Shown piece by piece: positions 1 to 7,305 of a stretch of 64,000 nucleotides of DNA. The stretch spans positions 1 through 64,000 of the forward strand of contig NZ_JAIWPR010000031.1 in the NCBI RefSeq assembly GCF_021191635.1. The letters run 5' to 3'. Both the position numbers and the translations under genes were made by a program. The notes below the pieces were generated by a model. It did not search any database. It saw only the letters and a program-made list of their open reading frames with translations, and was not told the origin of the DNA. Position 1 is the stretch's first letter, and the number at the start of each line of letters is the position of its first letter. Source of the stretch: Alterluteimonas quercicellularis. GTDB lineage: Bacteria; Pseudomonadota; Gammaproteobacteria; Xanthomonadales; Xanthomonadaceae.

Positions 1-29
1 GACGCTTTTCCCCGTGGGTGCGACGAAAA

Positions 30-58
30 AAGCGTCGCGCGCGAGCGCGCTCCTACAG
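30..58. repeat. REP-like palindromic repeat, single copy
   Basis: This is one arm of the window's GC-rich palindromic repeat family (reverse form, ending GCGCGCTCCTACAG). It lies just downstream of the uxaC stop codon. The partner arm, if there is one, would be at or beyond the window edge; the first 29 bases do not resemble it. Confidence 0.75.
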
Positions 59-64
59 GGATCG

Positions 65-1489
65 TCATAGCCGGTAGGCCCGCTTGGGCAGGCCGTAGGC
101 AAGGTCGACGGCGACCTCGACGGCCTCGTCCTCGTCGAGGCGGTGCTCGGCGACCAGCTTCGCCAGGAACGCGCAGTCCACGCGCCGGGCGACGTCGTGG
201 CGGGCCGGGATCGACAGGAACGCGCGGGTGTCGTCGTTGAAGCCGACGGTGTTGTAGAACCCGGCGCTGCTGAGGGTCCGTTCGCGAAAGCGCCACATGC
301 CCTCGGGCGCGTCGTGGAACCACCAGGCGGGGCCGAGGTGCAGGCAGGGCCAGTGCCCGGCCAGCGGCGCCAGCTCGCGCGCGTAGGTGCTTTCGTCGAG
401 GGTGAACAGGATCAGGGTGAAGCCGGGCACGTTGCCGACGCGGTCGAGCAGCGGCTTGAGCGCATGCACGTACTCGGTGCGCAGCGGGATGTCGGCGCCC
501 TTGTCGCGGCCGTAGCGCCGGAACAGCTCCCGGTTGTGGTTGCGGAAGCAGCCGGGATGGATCTGCATGACCAGGCCGTCGTCGAGGCTCATCCGCGCCA
601 TCTCGGTCAGCATCTGCGCGCGGAACCGCTCGGCCTCCGCCGGCGTGGCGCGCCCGCGCACCACGGTGTCGAACAGCTGCCGCGCCTCGATCTCGCCGAG
701 ATCGGCGGTCGCGCAGCTCGGGTGCCCGTGGTCGGTCGAGGTCGCGCCCAGGGAGGCGAAGAACGCGCGGCGCGTGCGGTGCGCGCGCAGGTAGCCGTCC
801 CAGTCGTACACGTCCTCGCCGGCCAGTTCGCCGAAGCGCGCCAGGGCGTCGTGGAACTGCTCGTGCTCGGGATCGACCACCGCGTCCGGCCGGTAGGCGG
901 TGATCACGCGCCCGCGCCAGCCGCTGTCGCGGATCGCGGCGTGGTGGTCGAGCGGATCGAGCGCGGATTCGGTGGTCGCGATGACCTCGATGCCGAAGCG
1001 CTCGAACAGGGCGCGCGGGCGGAACGCCGGGGTCGCCAGCGCCTCGGTGATGGTGTCGTAGTAGAGGTCGGCGGTCGCGGCCGACAGCCGCACGCGCAGG
1101 CCGAACACCTCGTGGAAGACGTGGTTCAGCCACAGCGACGACGGCGTGCCGCGGAACAGGGGGAAGCGCTCGGCGAGGATGCGCCAGGCCGCGCGCGGAT
1201 CGACCTCGGCGCGCGAGCCGTCGGCGCGCGGGATGCCGAGCGCGTCGAGGTCCACGCCCTGGCTGTGGAGCATGCGGAACACATAGTGGTCGGGCACCAG
1301 CAGCAGCTCGGTCGCGTTGCCGAACGGCGCGTCGGTCGCGAACCACGCCGGATCGGTATGGCCGTGCGGACTGACGATCGGCAGGTCGGCGATCCCGGCG
1401 TACAGGCGCCGCGCGATCGCGCGCTGCGTCGGTTCCGGGGAGAACAGGCGGTCTGGGTGGAGGGCGAGGGGCGCAGTGTTGGCGGTCAT
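65..1489 (-). CDS. uxaC: Glucuronate isomerase
   Basis: Converts D-glucuronate to D-fructuronate (and galacturonate to tagaturonate), the first cytosolic step of hexuronate breakdown. The 474-aa length fits the family. The amidohydrolase-type metal-site motif PHGHTDP lies near residues 41-47, and the UxaC-typical blocks QIHPGCFRNHN and NTVGFNDDTRAF are in the C-terminal half. It is the last gene of a minus-strand series (permease, GH10, GH115, uxaC), so it should receive the glucuronic acid released from xylan by the GH115 enzyme upstream. A repeat pair separates it from the GH115 gene. uxuA and uxuB, needed for the next steps, are not in this window and may lie beyond position 1. Confidence 0.95.
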   Translation of the reverse strand: MTANTAPLALHPDRLFSPEPTQRAIARRLYAGIADLPIVSPHGHTDPAWFATDAPFGNATELLLVPDHYVFRMLHSQGVDLDALGIPRADGSRAEVDPRAAWRILAERFPLFRGTPSSLWLNHVFHEVFGLRVRLSAATADLYYDTITEALATPAFRPRALFERFGIEVIATTESALDPLDHHAAIRDSGWRGRVITAYRPDAVVDPEHEQFHDALARFGELAGEDVYDWDGYLRAHRTRRAFFASLGATSTDHGHPSCATADLGEIEARQLFDTVVRGRATPAEAERFRAQMLTEMARMSLDDGLVMQIHPGCFRNHNRELFRRYGRDKGADIPLRTEYVHALKPLLDRVGNVPGFTLILFTLDESTYARELAPLAGHWPCLHLGPAWWFHDAPEGMWRFRERTLSSAGFYNTVGFNDDTRAFLSIPARHDVARRVDCAFLAKLVAEHRLDEDEAVEVAVDLAYGLPKRAYRL

Positions 1490-1510
1490 GGGCGGTCTTC
1501 TCCGAAGCCC

Positions 1511-1590
1511 TGTAGGAGCGCGCTCGCGCGCGATGCCGTTCTTGCCGCGTCGGAAAGAAAGAGCGTCGCGCGCGAGCGCGCTCCTACGGG
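1511..1590. repeat. REP-like repeat pair (inverted, BIME-like)
   Basis: Two inverted copies of the repeat, GTAGGAGCGCGCTCGCG... and ...CGCGAGCGCGCTCCTAC, are separated by about 35 bases. They fill the 106-bp gap between GH115 and uxaC on the same transcript. The pair could fold into a large hairpin in the mRNA. Confidence 0.85.
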
Positions 1591-1595
1591 ACGCA

Positions 1596-4508
1596 TCATC
1601 GCTTCACGCTCTCCGGCGGGCCGAGCAGGGTCGCGGGCACGCCGTCGCGGACGATCTCGAGGCGCTGCAGCACCACGCCCGGATCGATGCGCCATAGCTT
1701 GAGCGTGCGCGCGCCGGCCTCGACCCGGTGGCGGGAGGCGGCGACGTGCACGCTGTCGGCGACCGCGCGCTGCCAGGCCGGGAAGTCCGGATGGCCTGGC
1801 GTGGGATCGAGCCGCATCGTCAGCACCTGCGGCGCGGCATCGTCGAACGAGACGGCGAAGCGCTGCCCGCCGCGATGGGCGTAGTCCAGCGTCGGCGACA
1901 GCACCACGCGCACCTCGACCTCGCCGGGCGCGTGCAGGTGCACCGGGTACTCGAGCCAGGCGCCGCCGGGTGCCGCCTCGCCGGGCGCAGCGGTCGCCGG
2001 CACCGTGGTCACGCCTGCGCGGGTCCGGCCGAGGTGGGGGATCGTCTCCCAGGCCAGCCCGGCCGGCGCGATGGCCCGCGCGTAGTCGCCGGCCTCGATC
2101 GCCACGATGCCGCCGCTCTCGACAAAGCCCGCGATCGCCCCGCGCGGCGCCGGCTTCGAGACCGGCACGGCCACGCGGACCTCGGTGCGGTCGCTGCCGA
2201 GCAGGTCGACCTGGGCCACGTGATCGCCCTCGGGCACCGCGTCCCAGTCGACCTCGATGCGCAGCGGCTGCGCGTCGGCGACCTCGGCGGATCCGGGCGA
2301 CACGCGCAGCCACGGCTCCGAGGCGGTCGCGGTGTAGCGGAACGGCGCGGCGCCGCGGTTGAACACCACGACCTCGGGCGCACGCGCGGCGTAGGGATCG
2401 AGGACCGGCAGGCGCGCGGATTCGGCCGGTACCGGCCAGCCGCGCGCATCGCCCTCGACGGCGACGCCCATCGTGCCGCGCTCGCGCACGTCGATGCGCG
2501 CCAGCGCCGGCAGCACGTTGCGGTCGGGCTGCTGCCAGTGGGTGTAGCCGATGCGCGGCTGCGACATCATGTGCACCCACTTGCCGCCGGCGATGTCCTG
2601 CTCGTAGACGCGCGCCAGCTCCGCGTCGCGGGCGAACAGGCGCTCGGCCTCGTCGGCCCAGGCGTTGGTCGAGGCGCGGCCCTGGTCGGCATGGAGCCGG
2701 TTGCGCGCGACCGCGACGTGGAAGCGGTTGAGGTTGGCGCTCGCCAGCACCGGGTACTCGACCAGCTGGTACCAGGCGTCGCGGTGCGAGGCGGGCAGCG
2801 CGGCGCCGGCGCGCTGGGTGCGTTCGACCAGCGCGTCCCATTCGGCCAGCACGCGCTCGGCCTCGCCGAAGTGCAGCAGGCTCCAGGTATCGGCCGACAG
2901 CAGCTCCGGCTTGCGGCGCGCGTTGTACTGCGTGTAGCGGGTGAGGATCTCGCCGATCTCCGCGGCCCGGGCCTCGCCGAACTGCTGCGCGGCCCAGGCC
3001 GCGGGATAGGCCGCCAGCGCCTCGCGGGTCATCGCATCGGGGTCCCAGGCCTGGTCGAGGAAGAAGCCGATCGGCAGTTCCATCGGCTTGATGTCGCCGA
3101 CGTTGACCACCCACAGCCGGTCCACGCCGTGCGCCCAGGCCAGGCGCATCTGTTCCCAGACGCGCTCGATCTGCGTGGTGTTGATCCACTTGTAATTGCG
3201 CGGCCCGCCGACGTAGTCGAAGTGGTAGTAGATGCCGTAGCCGCCGCCGCGACGGTCGCCCGGCGCCGGCAGCCGGCGCAGGTTGCCCCAGTTGTCGTCG
3301 GCGAACAGCAGGGTGACGTCGTCCGGCACCTGCATGCCGGCGTCGAGGTAGTCCTGCACCTCCTTGTACAGCGCCCAGACCTGCGGCGTCTCCTCCGGTG
3401 GGCGGCCGGTGACCTCGCCGAGGATCCGCCGCTGATCGGCGACGATGCCTTCGAGCAGCGCGATCGCGGTGCCCTCGGCCATCGGCTCGTCACCGTCGCC
3501 GCGCATGCCCAGCGTGACGACGCCCTCGTGCGTGCCCATTCGCCCGATGCCGGCGCGCCAGAAGTCCTGCAGCCTGCCGGCGTTCTTCGCGTAGTCCCAC
3601 GGGCCCTCGCCGTGGCGCGACCATTCGACGTGGGCGCGCATCATCGGCTCGTGGTGGCTGGTGCCGATGACCATGCCCATCTCGTCGGCGAGCGCGGCGT
3701 TGCGCGGGTCGTCGTCGTAGAACGCGCGGCCCCACATCGCCGGCCAGAGGAAGTTGCCCTTGTGCCGCAGGACCAGCTGGAACACGCGTTCGTAGAAGCG
3801 GTGGTTCGGGCCGCCGTAGGTCGCCTGCATCCAGCCGCCGAGCGCCGGGTCCTCGTCGTTGATGAAGATGCCGCGGTAGCGCACCGCGGGCGCGTCGACG
3901 AAGCGGCCCGGGGCGACGTGCAGCGCGGCATGGCGCGGCGCCGGCACGTCGGCCCACCAGGTCCACGGCGAGACGCCGATGCGGCGCGAGAGTTCGTAGA
4001 GGCCGAAGATCGTGCCGCGCTTGTCGGCGCCGGCGATCACCAGCGCGCGCTCGATGCCGGGTTCGGGCGATTCCACCACCTGCAGCAGGTGCGCCTCCCA
4101 ACGGCCTTCGATGCCGGACACGTCCAGGCCGCGCTCGCGCACGATGCGGTCGATGCGCGGGCTGCGGCCGAGGGTGCCGGCGATGATCGCGATGCGCGGC
4201 GGCGCCGCGAGCGGTTCCGCGCCGGCCACTGCGGCCAGGTCCGCGCGCAGGTCGCCGGCGGCGCGCAGCACGCCGGGGAAGTCGGCCTCGTCGACGAGGA
4301 CCGGCACCGGGCGGCCGTCGGCGATCAGTGGCAGCGCGCCGGGAGCTGCGGCCTCGCACACCGTGGTTGGCTGCGTGCAGTCGCGGGCGTGCAGGGGCCA
4401 GGCGCAGAGCAGCGCCAGCCAGACCAGCCCCGTAGGAGCGCGCTTGCGCGCGACAGTGCTTTTCTCGCGAACCCCAGTCGCGCGCGAGCGCGCTCCTACA
4501 TGCGTCAT
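1596..4508 (-). CDS. GH115 xylan alpha-1,2-glucuronidase, exported
   Basis: Glycoside hydrolase family 115 enzyme that removes (4-O-methyl)glucuronic acid side chains from xylan polymers and oligomers. The 970-aa size fits the family. Recognisable blocks are RYRGIFINDEDPALGGW, HKGNFLWPAMWG, GTSHHEPMMRA and TLGMRGDGDEPM in the first half, followed by a beta-rich C-terminal region. The start codon overlaps the GH10 stop (ATGA). A hydrophobic signal segment (LVWLALLCAWPLHA) begins only at about residue 28. The 27 residues before it are encoded almost wholly by an inverted pair of the genomic REP-like repeat. No ATG, GTG or TTG lies between the repeat and the signal peptide, so the repeat appears to be translated as the signal peptide's basic n-region. 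Confidence 0.9.
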   Translation of the reverse strand: MTHVGARSRATGVREKSTVARKRAPTGLVWLALLCAWPLHARDCTQPTTVCEAAAPGALPLIADGRPVPVLVDEADFPGVLRAAGDLRADLAAVAGAEPLAAPPRIAIIAGTLGRSPRIDRIVRERGLDVSGIEGRWEAHLLQVVESPEPGIERALVIAGADKRGTIFGLYELSRRIGVSPWTWWADVPAPRHAALHVAPGRFVDAPAVRYRGIFINDEDPALGGWMQATYGGPNHRFYERVFQLVLRHKGNFLWPAMWGRAFYDDDPRNAALADEMGMVIGTSHHEPMMRAHVEWSRHGEGPWDYAKNAGRLQDFWRAGIGRMGTHEGVVTLGMRGDGDEPMAEGTAIALLEGIVADQRRILGEVTGRPPEETPQVWALYKEVQDYLDAGMQVPDDVTLLFADDNWGNLRRLPAPGDRRGGGYGIYYHFDYVGGPRNYKWINTTQIERVWEQMRLAWAHGVDRLWVVNVGDIKPMELPIGFFLDQAWDPDAMTREALAAYPAAWAAQQFGEARAAEIGEILTRYTQYNARRKPELLSADTWSLLHFGEAERVLAEWDALVERTQRAGAALPASHRDAWYQLVEYPVLASANLNRFHVAVARNRLHADQGRASTNAWADEAERLFARDAELARVYEQDIAGGKWVHMMSQPRIGYTHWQQPDRNVLPALARIDVRERGTMGVAVEGDARGWPVPAESARLPVLDPYAARAPEVVVFNRGAAPFRYTATASEPWLRVSPGSAEVADAQPLRIEVDWDAVPEGDHVAQVDLLGSDRTEVRVAVPVSKPAPRGAIAGFVESGGIVAIEAGDYARAIAPAGLAWETIPHLGRTRAGVTTVPATAAPGEAAPGGAWLEYPVHLHAPGEVEVRVVLSPTLDYAHRGGQRFAVSFDDAAPQVLTMRLDPTPGHPDFPAWQRAVADSVHVAASRHRVEAGARTLKLWRIDPGVVLQRLEIVRDGVPATLLGPPESVKR
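4432..4500. repeat. REP-like repeat pair inside the GH115 reading frame
   Basis: This inverted pair belongs to the same repeat family, with one base change in the left arm (GCGCTTGCGC). It falls between the ATG at 4508 and the signal-peptide core of the GH115 gene and adds roughly 23 codons without breaking the frame. Every other copy in the window is intergenic. Confidence 0.85.
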
Positions 4509-5539
4509 GGTTGCGCCTCGCCGCGCACGTAGCGGCGCAGCCAGTCCAGCGCCGGGCGCTCGCTACCGTCGTCGCGGATCAGGTAGGCGCCCTGTTCGTC
4601 GCGCCACAGGCCGCGGCGGAAGCCCCACAGGGTGATGCCCTCGACCGCCGGGTGCTCCCAGAACACCGGGAAGATGCGCTGGTAGTCGCGCAGCTGGGTG
4701 GCGTCGTCGGGGCCGTCGATGTCCAGCTCGGTGACGTAGAGCGGGAGGCCCGTCGCGCCGAGCGCGTCGAGATTGGCGCGGTGCACGTCCATCGAGGTCT
4801 CGGTCGTGGTCGAGAACGCGTGTCCCTGCACGCCGATCGCGTCGACCAGGTCCTCGGCCTGCAGCAGCCGCACGATCTCCAGGTACCGGCGGGTGGCCTC
4901 GGGGCTGTTGGTGACGCTGTACTCGTTGATCATCAGCTTGGAATCGGGGAAGTGCGCGCGTGCCAGCCGGAACGATTCCAGGATCCAGTCCCAGCCGCTC
5001 GCGCCGTCGCCGCCGAGTGCTTCGATGTAGTGCCCGCCGCCCTCGTCGTCCTTCGACGGCGGGTCGTTGAGCGGTTCGTTGACCACCTCGACGAAGTCGA
5101 TGCCCGGATAGCGCTCGGCGACGGCCGCGAACCATTGCTCGATCTCCGCGCGCTGCTCCTCGGGCGGCAGGGTCTTCACCCATTCGGGCTGCTGGTTGCC
5201 CCAGACCATCACGTGCATCTGGAACGGCAGGCCGTGTTCCTGCGCCACCTGCCAGGCGGCGTCGAGCTCGTCCCAGACCATCACGTCGCGCTCGGCCTCC
5301 ACCTCGCCCCACTTGCCGCCGTTCTCCGGCGTGACCTTGTTCCAGTAGTCGGCGAAGCCTTCGGCCTGCGACGGGCTGTGCGCGCCGCCGAGGAACTTGT
5401 CGAGGCCGTGGGCCAGCGCGGTGGACGCGGGGGCCGCATCCGGGGCCGGCGGAGGAGCCGCGGGCCGGTCCCCGCAGGCGGCCAGGCCGAGCGCCATCGT
5501 GGCGAGCAGGAAAGCGGGGGTGTGCCTCATCGTCTGCAT
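4505..5539 (-). CDS. GH10 endo-1,4-beta-xylanase, lipoprotein
   Basis: Retaining xylanase that cleaves the xylan backbone. The GH10 acid/base motif VVNEPLND places the catalytic Glu at about residue 155, and the nucleophile motif VTELDID places the second Glu at about residue 271. The N-terminus (LLATMALGLAAC, Cys at about 22) is a lipoprotein signal, followed by a Pro/Ala-rich linker, which suggests surface or periplasmic anchoring close to the TonB receptor. At 344 aa it is a single catalytic domain without a carbohydrate-binding module. Translation is coupled to GH115 through a 4-bp overlap. Start could be ATG 5539 or the in-frame ATG three codons later. Confidence 0.94.
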   Translation of the reverse strand: MQTMRHTPAFLLATMALGLAACGDRPAAPPPAPDAAPASTALAHGLDKFLGGAHSPSQAEGFADYWNKVTPENGGKWGEVEAERDVMVWDELDAAWQVAQEHGLPFQMHVMVWGNQQPEWVKTLPPEEQRAEIEQWFAAVAERYPGIDFVEVVNEPLNDPPSKDDEGGGHYIEALGGDGASGWDWILESFRLARAHFPDSKLMINEYSVTNSPEATRRYLEIVRLLQAEDLVDAIGVQGHAFSTTTETSMDVHRANLDALGATGLPLYVTELDIDGPDDATQLRDYQRIFPVFWEHPAVEGITLWGFRRGLWRDEQGAYLIRDDGSERPALDWLRRYVRGEAQP

Positions 5540-5546
5540 GTCCCTC

Positions 5547-5571
5547 GTAGGAGCGCGCTCGCGCGCGATGG
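5547..5571. repeat. REP-like palindromic repeat, single copy
   Basis: A single forward copy (GTAGGAGCGCGCTCGCG...) lies in the 61-bp gap between the hexuronate permease stop and the xylanase start, just upstream of the xylanase ATG. Because it contains AGGAG close to that start, it could influence translation, but this is inference. Confidence 0.8.
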
Positions 5572-5600
5572 ATCGAAACCCGGATGACGCCGGCGCGCGC

Positions 5601-6884
5601 CTAGGGCGATTCCAGCCTGGCCGGCTCCAGCCGCGGCGCCAGCAGGTGCACGGCCAGCAGCGCCAGCAGGTAGGCGGAGCCCGCCATCAGGAACACCGGC
5701 AGGTAGCTGCCGGTGGTCTGCAGCAGCCAGCCGGTGAACGTGGCGATCATCATGCCGCCCACGGCGCCGGCGAAGCCGCCGATGCCGACCACCGACGCTA
5801 CCGCGTGGCGCGGGAACATATCCGAGGTCAGCGTGAACACGTTGGCCGACCAGCCCTGGTGGCCGGCGGTCGCCAGCCCGATCAGCGCCACCGCCAGCCA
5901 CAGGTTGTCGGCCTGCGCGGCGAACACGATCGGCACCACGCACAGCGCACAGATCCCCATCGCGCCCTTGCGCGCGCGGTTGACGCTCCAGCCCAGGCGG
6001 ATGAAGCGCCCGGCCAGCCAGCCGCCCAGGATGCTGCCCACGTCGGCCAGCACGAAGATCGCCACCAGCGGCAGGCCCAGCGCGAGCAGGGTCAGGCCGT
6101 ACTCCGCATTGAGGAACTTCGGCAGCCAGAACAGGAAGAACCACCAGATCGGATCGGTCATGAACTTGGCGGCGATGAACGCCCAGGCCTGGCGGTGGCG
6201 CAGGATGCGCCGCCACGGCACCTTGGCCGAAGGCTCGGGCGGATCGCTGCGGATGTGCGCCAGTTCGGCCGGCGAGAGCGCCGGCTGATCCTCCGGCGCG
6301 CGGTAGGTCAGCAGCCACACCGCCAGCCACGTCGCGCTCAGTGCGCCGGTGAACAGGAACGCGGCCTGCCAGCCCCAGGTCACCGCGATGATCGGCACCA
6401 GCAGCGGGGCGACGATCGCGCCGATGTTGGAGCCGGAGTTGAAGATGCCGGTCGCGAACGCGCGCTCGCGGCGCGGGAACCATTCGGCCACGGTCTTGAT
6501 CGCGGCGGGGAAGTTGCCGGCCTCGCCCAGGCCCAGCACGAAGCGCGCGATCACGAAGCCGACCACGGTGGCGGCCAGCGAATGGCTCATCGCCGCGATG
6601 CTCCACACGCAGATCGCGATCGCGTAGCCGGCCTTGGTGCCGAGCCGGTCGATGATCGCGCCGGCGCACAGCAGGCCGATCGCGTAGGCGGCCTGAAACG
6701 CGGTGACGATGTAGCCGTACTGGATCTCGTTCCAGCCGATCTCGTCCTGCAGGAACGGTGCCAGCACGCCGAGCACCTGGCGGTCGATGTAGTTGATCGT
6801 GGTCGCCGCCAGCAGCATCGCGCAGATGCGCCAGCGGTACAGGCCGATCTTCGCGCTGCCCGCCTGCGCGGCCGGGGCGCTCAT
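5601..6884 (-). CDS. exuT: Hexuronate MFS transporter (ExuT-like)
   Basis: Major facilitator permease of the anion:cation symporter family; it should import glucuronate/galacturonate across the inner membrane. The 427-aa protein has about 12 hydrophobic segments. The N-terminal TINYIDRQVLGVLAP motif, the GLGEAGNFPAAIKTVAEWFP block and the NSGSNIGAIVAPL block are characteristic of ExuT-type proteins. It is the first gene of the minus-strand arm and faces the TonB receptor across a shared regulatory region. Its place beside uxaC and GH115 supports glucuronate as substrate. The exact substrate range cannot be read from sequence alone. Confidence 0.88.
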   Translation of the reverse strand: MSAPAAQAGSAKIGLYRWRICAMLLAATTINYIDRQVLGVLAPFLQDEIGWNEIQYGYIVTAFQAAYAIGLLCAGAIIDRLGTKAGYAIAICVWSIAAMSHSLAATVVGFVIARFVLGLGEAGNFPAAIKTVAEWFPRRERAFATGIFNSGSNIGAIVAPLLVPIIAVTWGWQAAFLFTGALSATWLAVWLLTYRAPEDQPALSPAELAHIRSDPPEPSAKVPWRRILRHRQAWAFIAAKFMTDPIWWFFLFWLPKFLNAEYGLTLLALGLPLVAIFVLADVGSILGGWLAGRFIRLGWSVNRARKGAMGICALCVVPIVFAAQADNLWLAVALIGLATAGHQGWSANVFTLTSDMFPRHAVASVVGIGGFAGAVGGMMIATFTGWLLQTTGSYLPVFLMAGSAYLLALLAVHLLAPRLEPARLESP

Positions 6885-6972
6885 GCGGCCGCCCGCGACG
6901 CGCGGCGACGGCGGTGTCCGTCTGCTTTCAAGCTCGTCCCTCCCCAGGGTCGCGCGGCTCTCCGGCCGCTGA

Positions 6973-6986
6973 TGGTATCGCTATCA
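6973..6986. promoter_or_regulatory. LacI-family operator candidate 1
   Basis: The 14-mer TGGTATCGCTATCA is a near-palindrome with a central CG, the hallmark of LacI-family operators. As I recall it, the xyl-box of Xanthomonas xylan genes is TGGTAGCGCTAACA; this site differs from it at two positions. It lies about 90 bp upstream of the exuT start and would suit repression by a xylose/xylan- or hexuronate-responsive LacI-type regulator, which is not encoded in this window. Confidence 0.6.
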
Positions 6987-7132
6987 TTAACACAGCCGAA
7001 GCGGATGGGCCACACTCGGGCGTGGCGTCTTCCTTGCGCTGCGATGCAACAAAATCAGTGGCTTATAAGCCTGCACGGTGCGGTCATCCGGCACGACCGG
7101 GGCTCGCCGCAGCGCGTCTTGCGCCTCATATG

Positions 7133-7146
7133 TGGGAGCGCTACCA
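7133..7146. promoter_or_regulatory. LacI-family operator candidate 2
   Basis: The 14-mer TGGGAGCGCTACCA is a palindrome with one mismatched pair and the same central CG as site 1. It also differs from the recalled Xanthomonas xyl-box at two positions. It lies about 160 bp upstream of the TonB receptor start. Two similar sites in one divergent promoter suggest that both arms are controlled by the same repressor. Confidence 0.6.
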
Positions 7147-7305
7147 TCGCGCCGGACCGCCGGGTCGTGGTTGCTCGAAACGGCCCGGCGCGTCGCCAGA
7201 CGCAGCACATCGCGCGCACCTCGGAGCATACCGGGGGCGCGCACGCGGACCGAACGGTTCGCGATCCGACATCGCAGAAGCCACCAGAAACGGGAGGGGA
7301 GTACG

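Larger units (their letters stand above)
6885..7305. promoter_or_regulatory. Divergent promoter region of the xylan locus
   Basis: This 421-bp region separates exuT (minus) from the TonB receptor (plus). No credible coding sequence is seen in it. It contains two LacI-type palindromes (listed separately) and a perfect 12-bp palindrome GGCTTATAAGCC at 7060-7071, whose TATAAG centre could be a -10 element. A purine-rich ribosome binding site (GGGAGGGGA, 7292-7300) precedes the GTG start of the receptor. Part of the region is AT-richer than its surroundings, as expected of a promoter. Confidence 0.65.

Noticed and set aside
143-4532. Long open frames antisense to uxaC, GH115 and the xylanase
   Set aside because: In about 70 percent GC DNA the antisense and shifted frames stay open by codon bias; the products are Arg/Gly/Ala-rich without domains or ribosome binding sites.
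5547-5571. AGGAG inside the repeat as a dedicated ribosome binding site for the xylanase
   Set aside because: The motif is part of every repeat copy and its spacing to the ATG is not optimal, so it cannot be counted as specific evidence.
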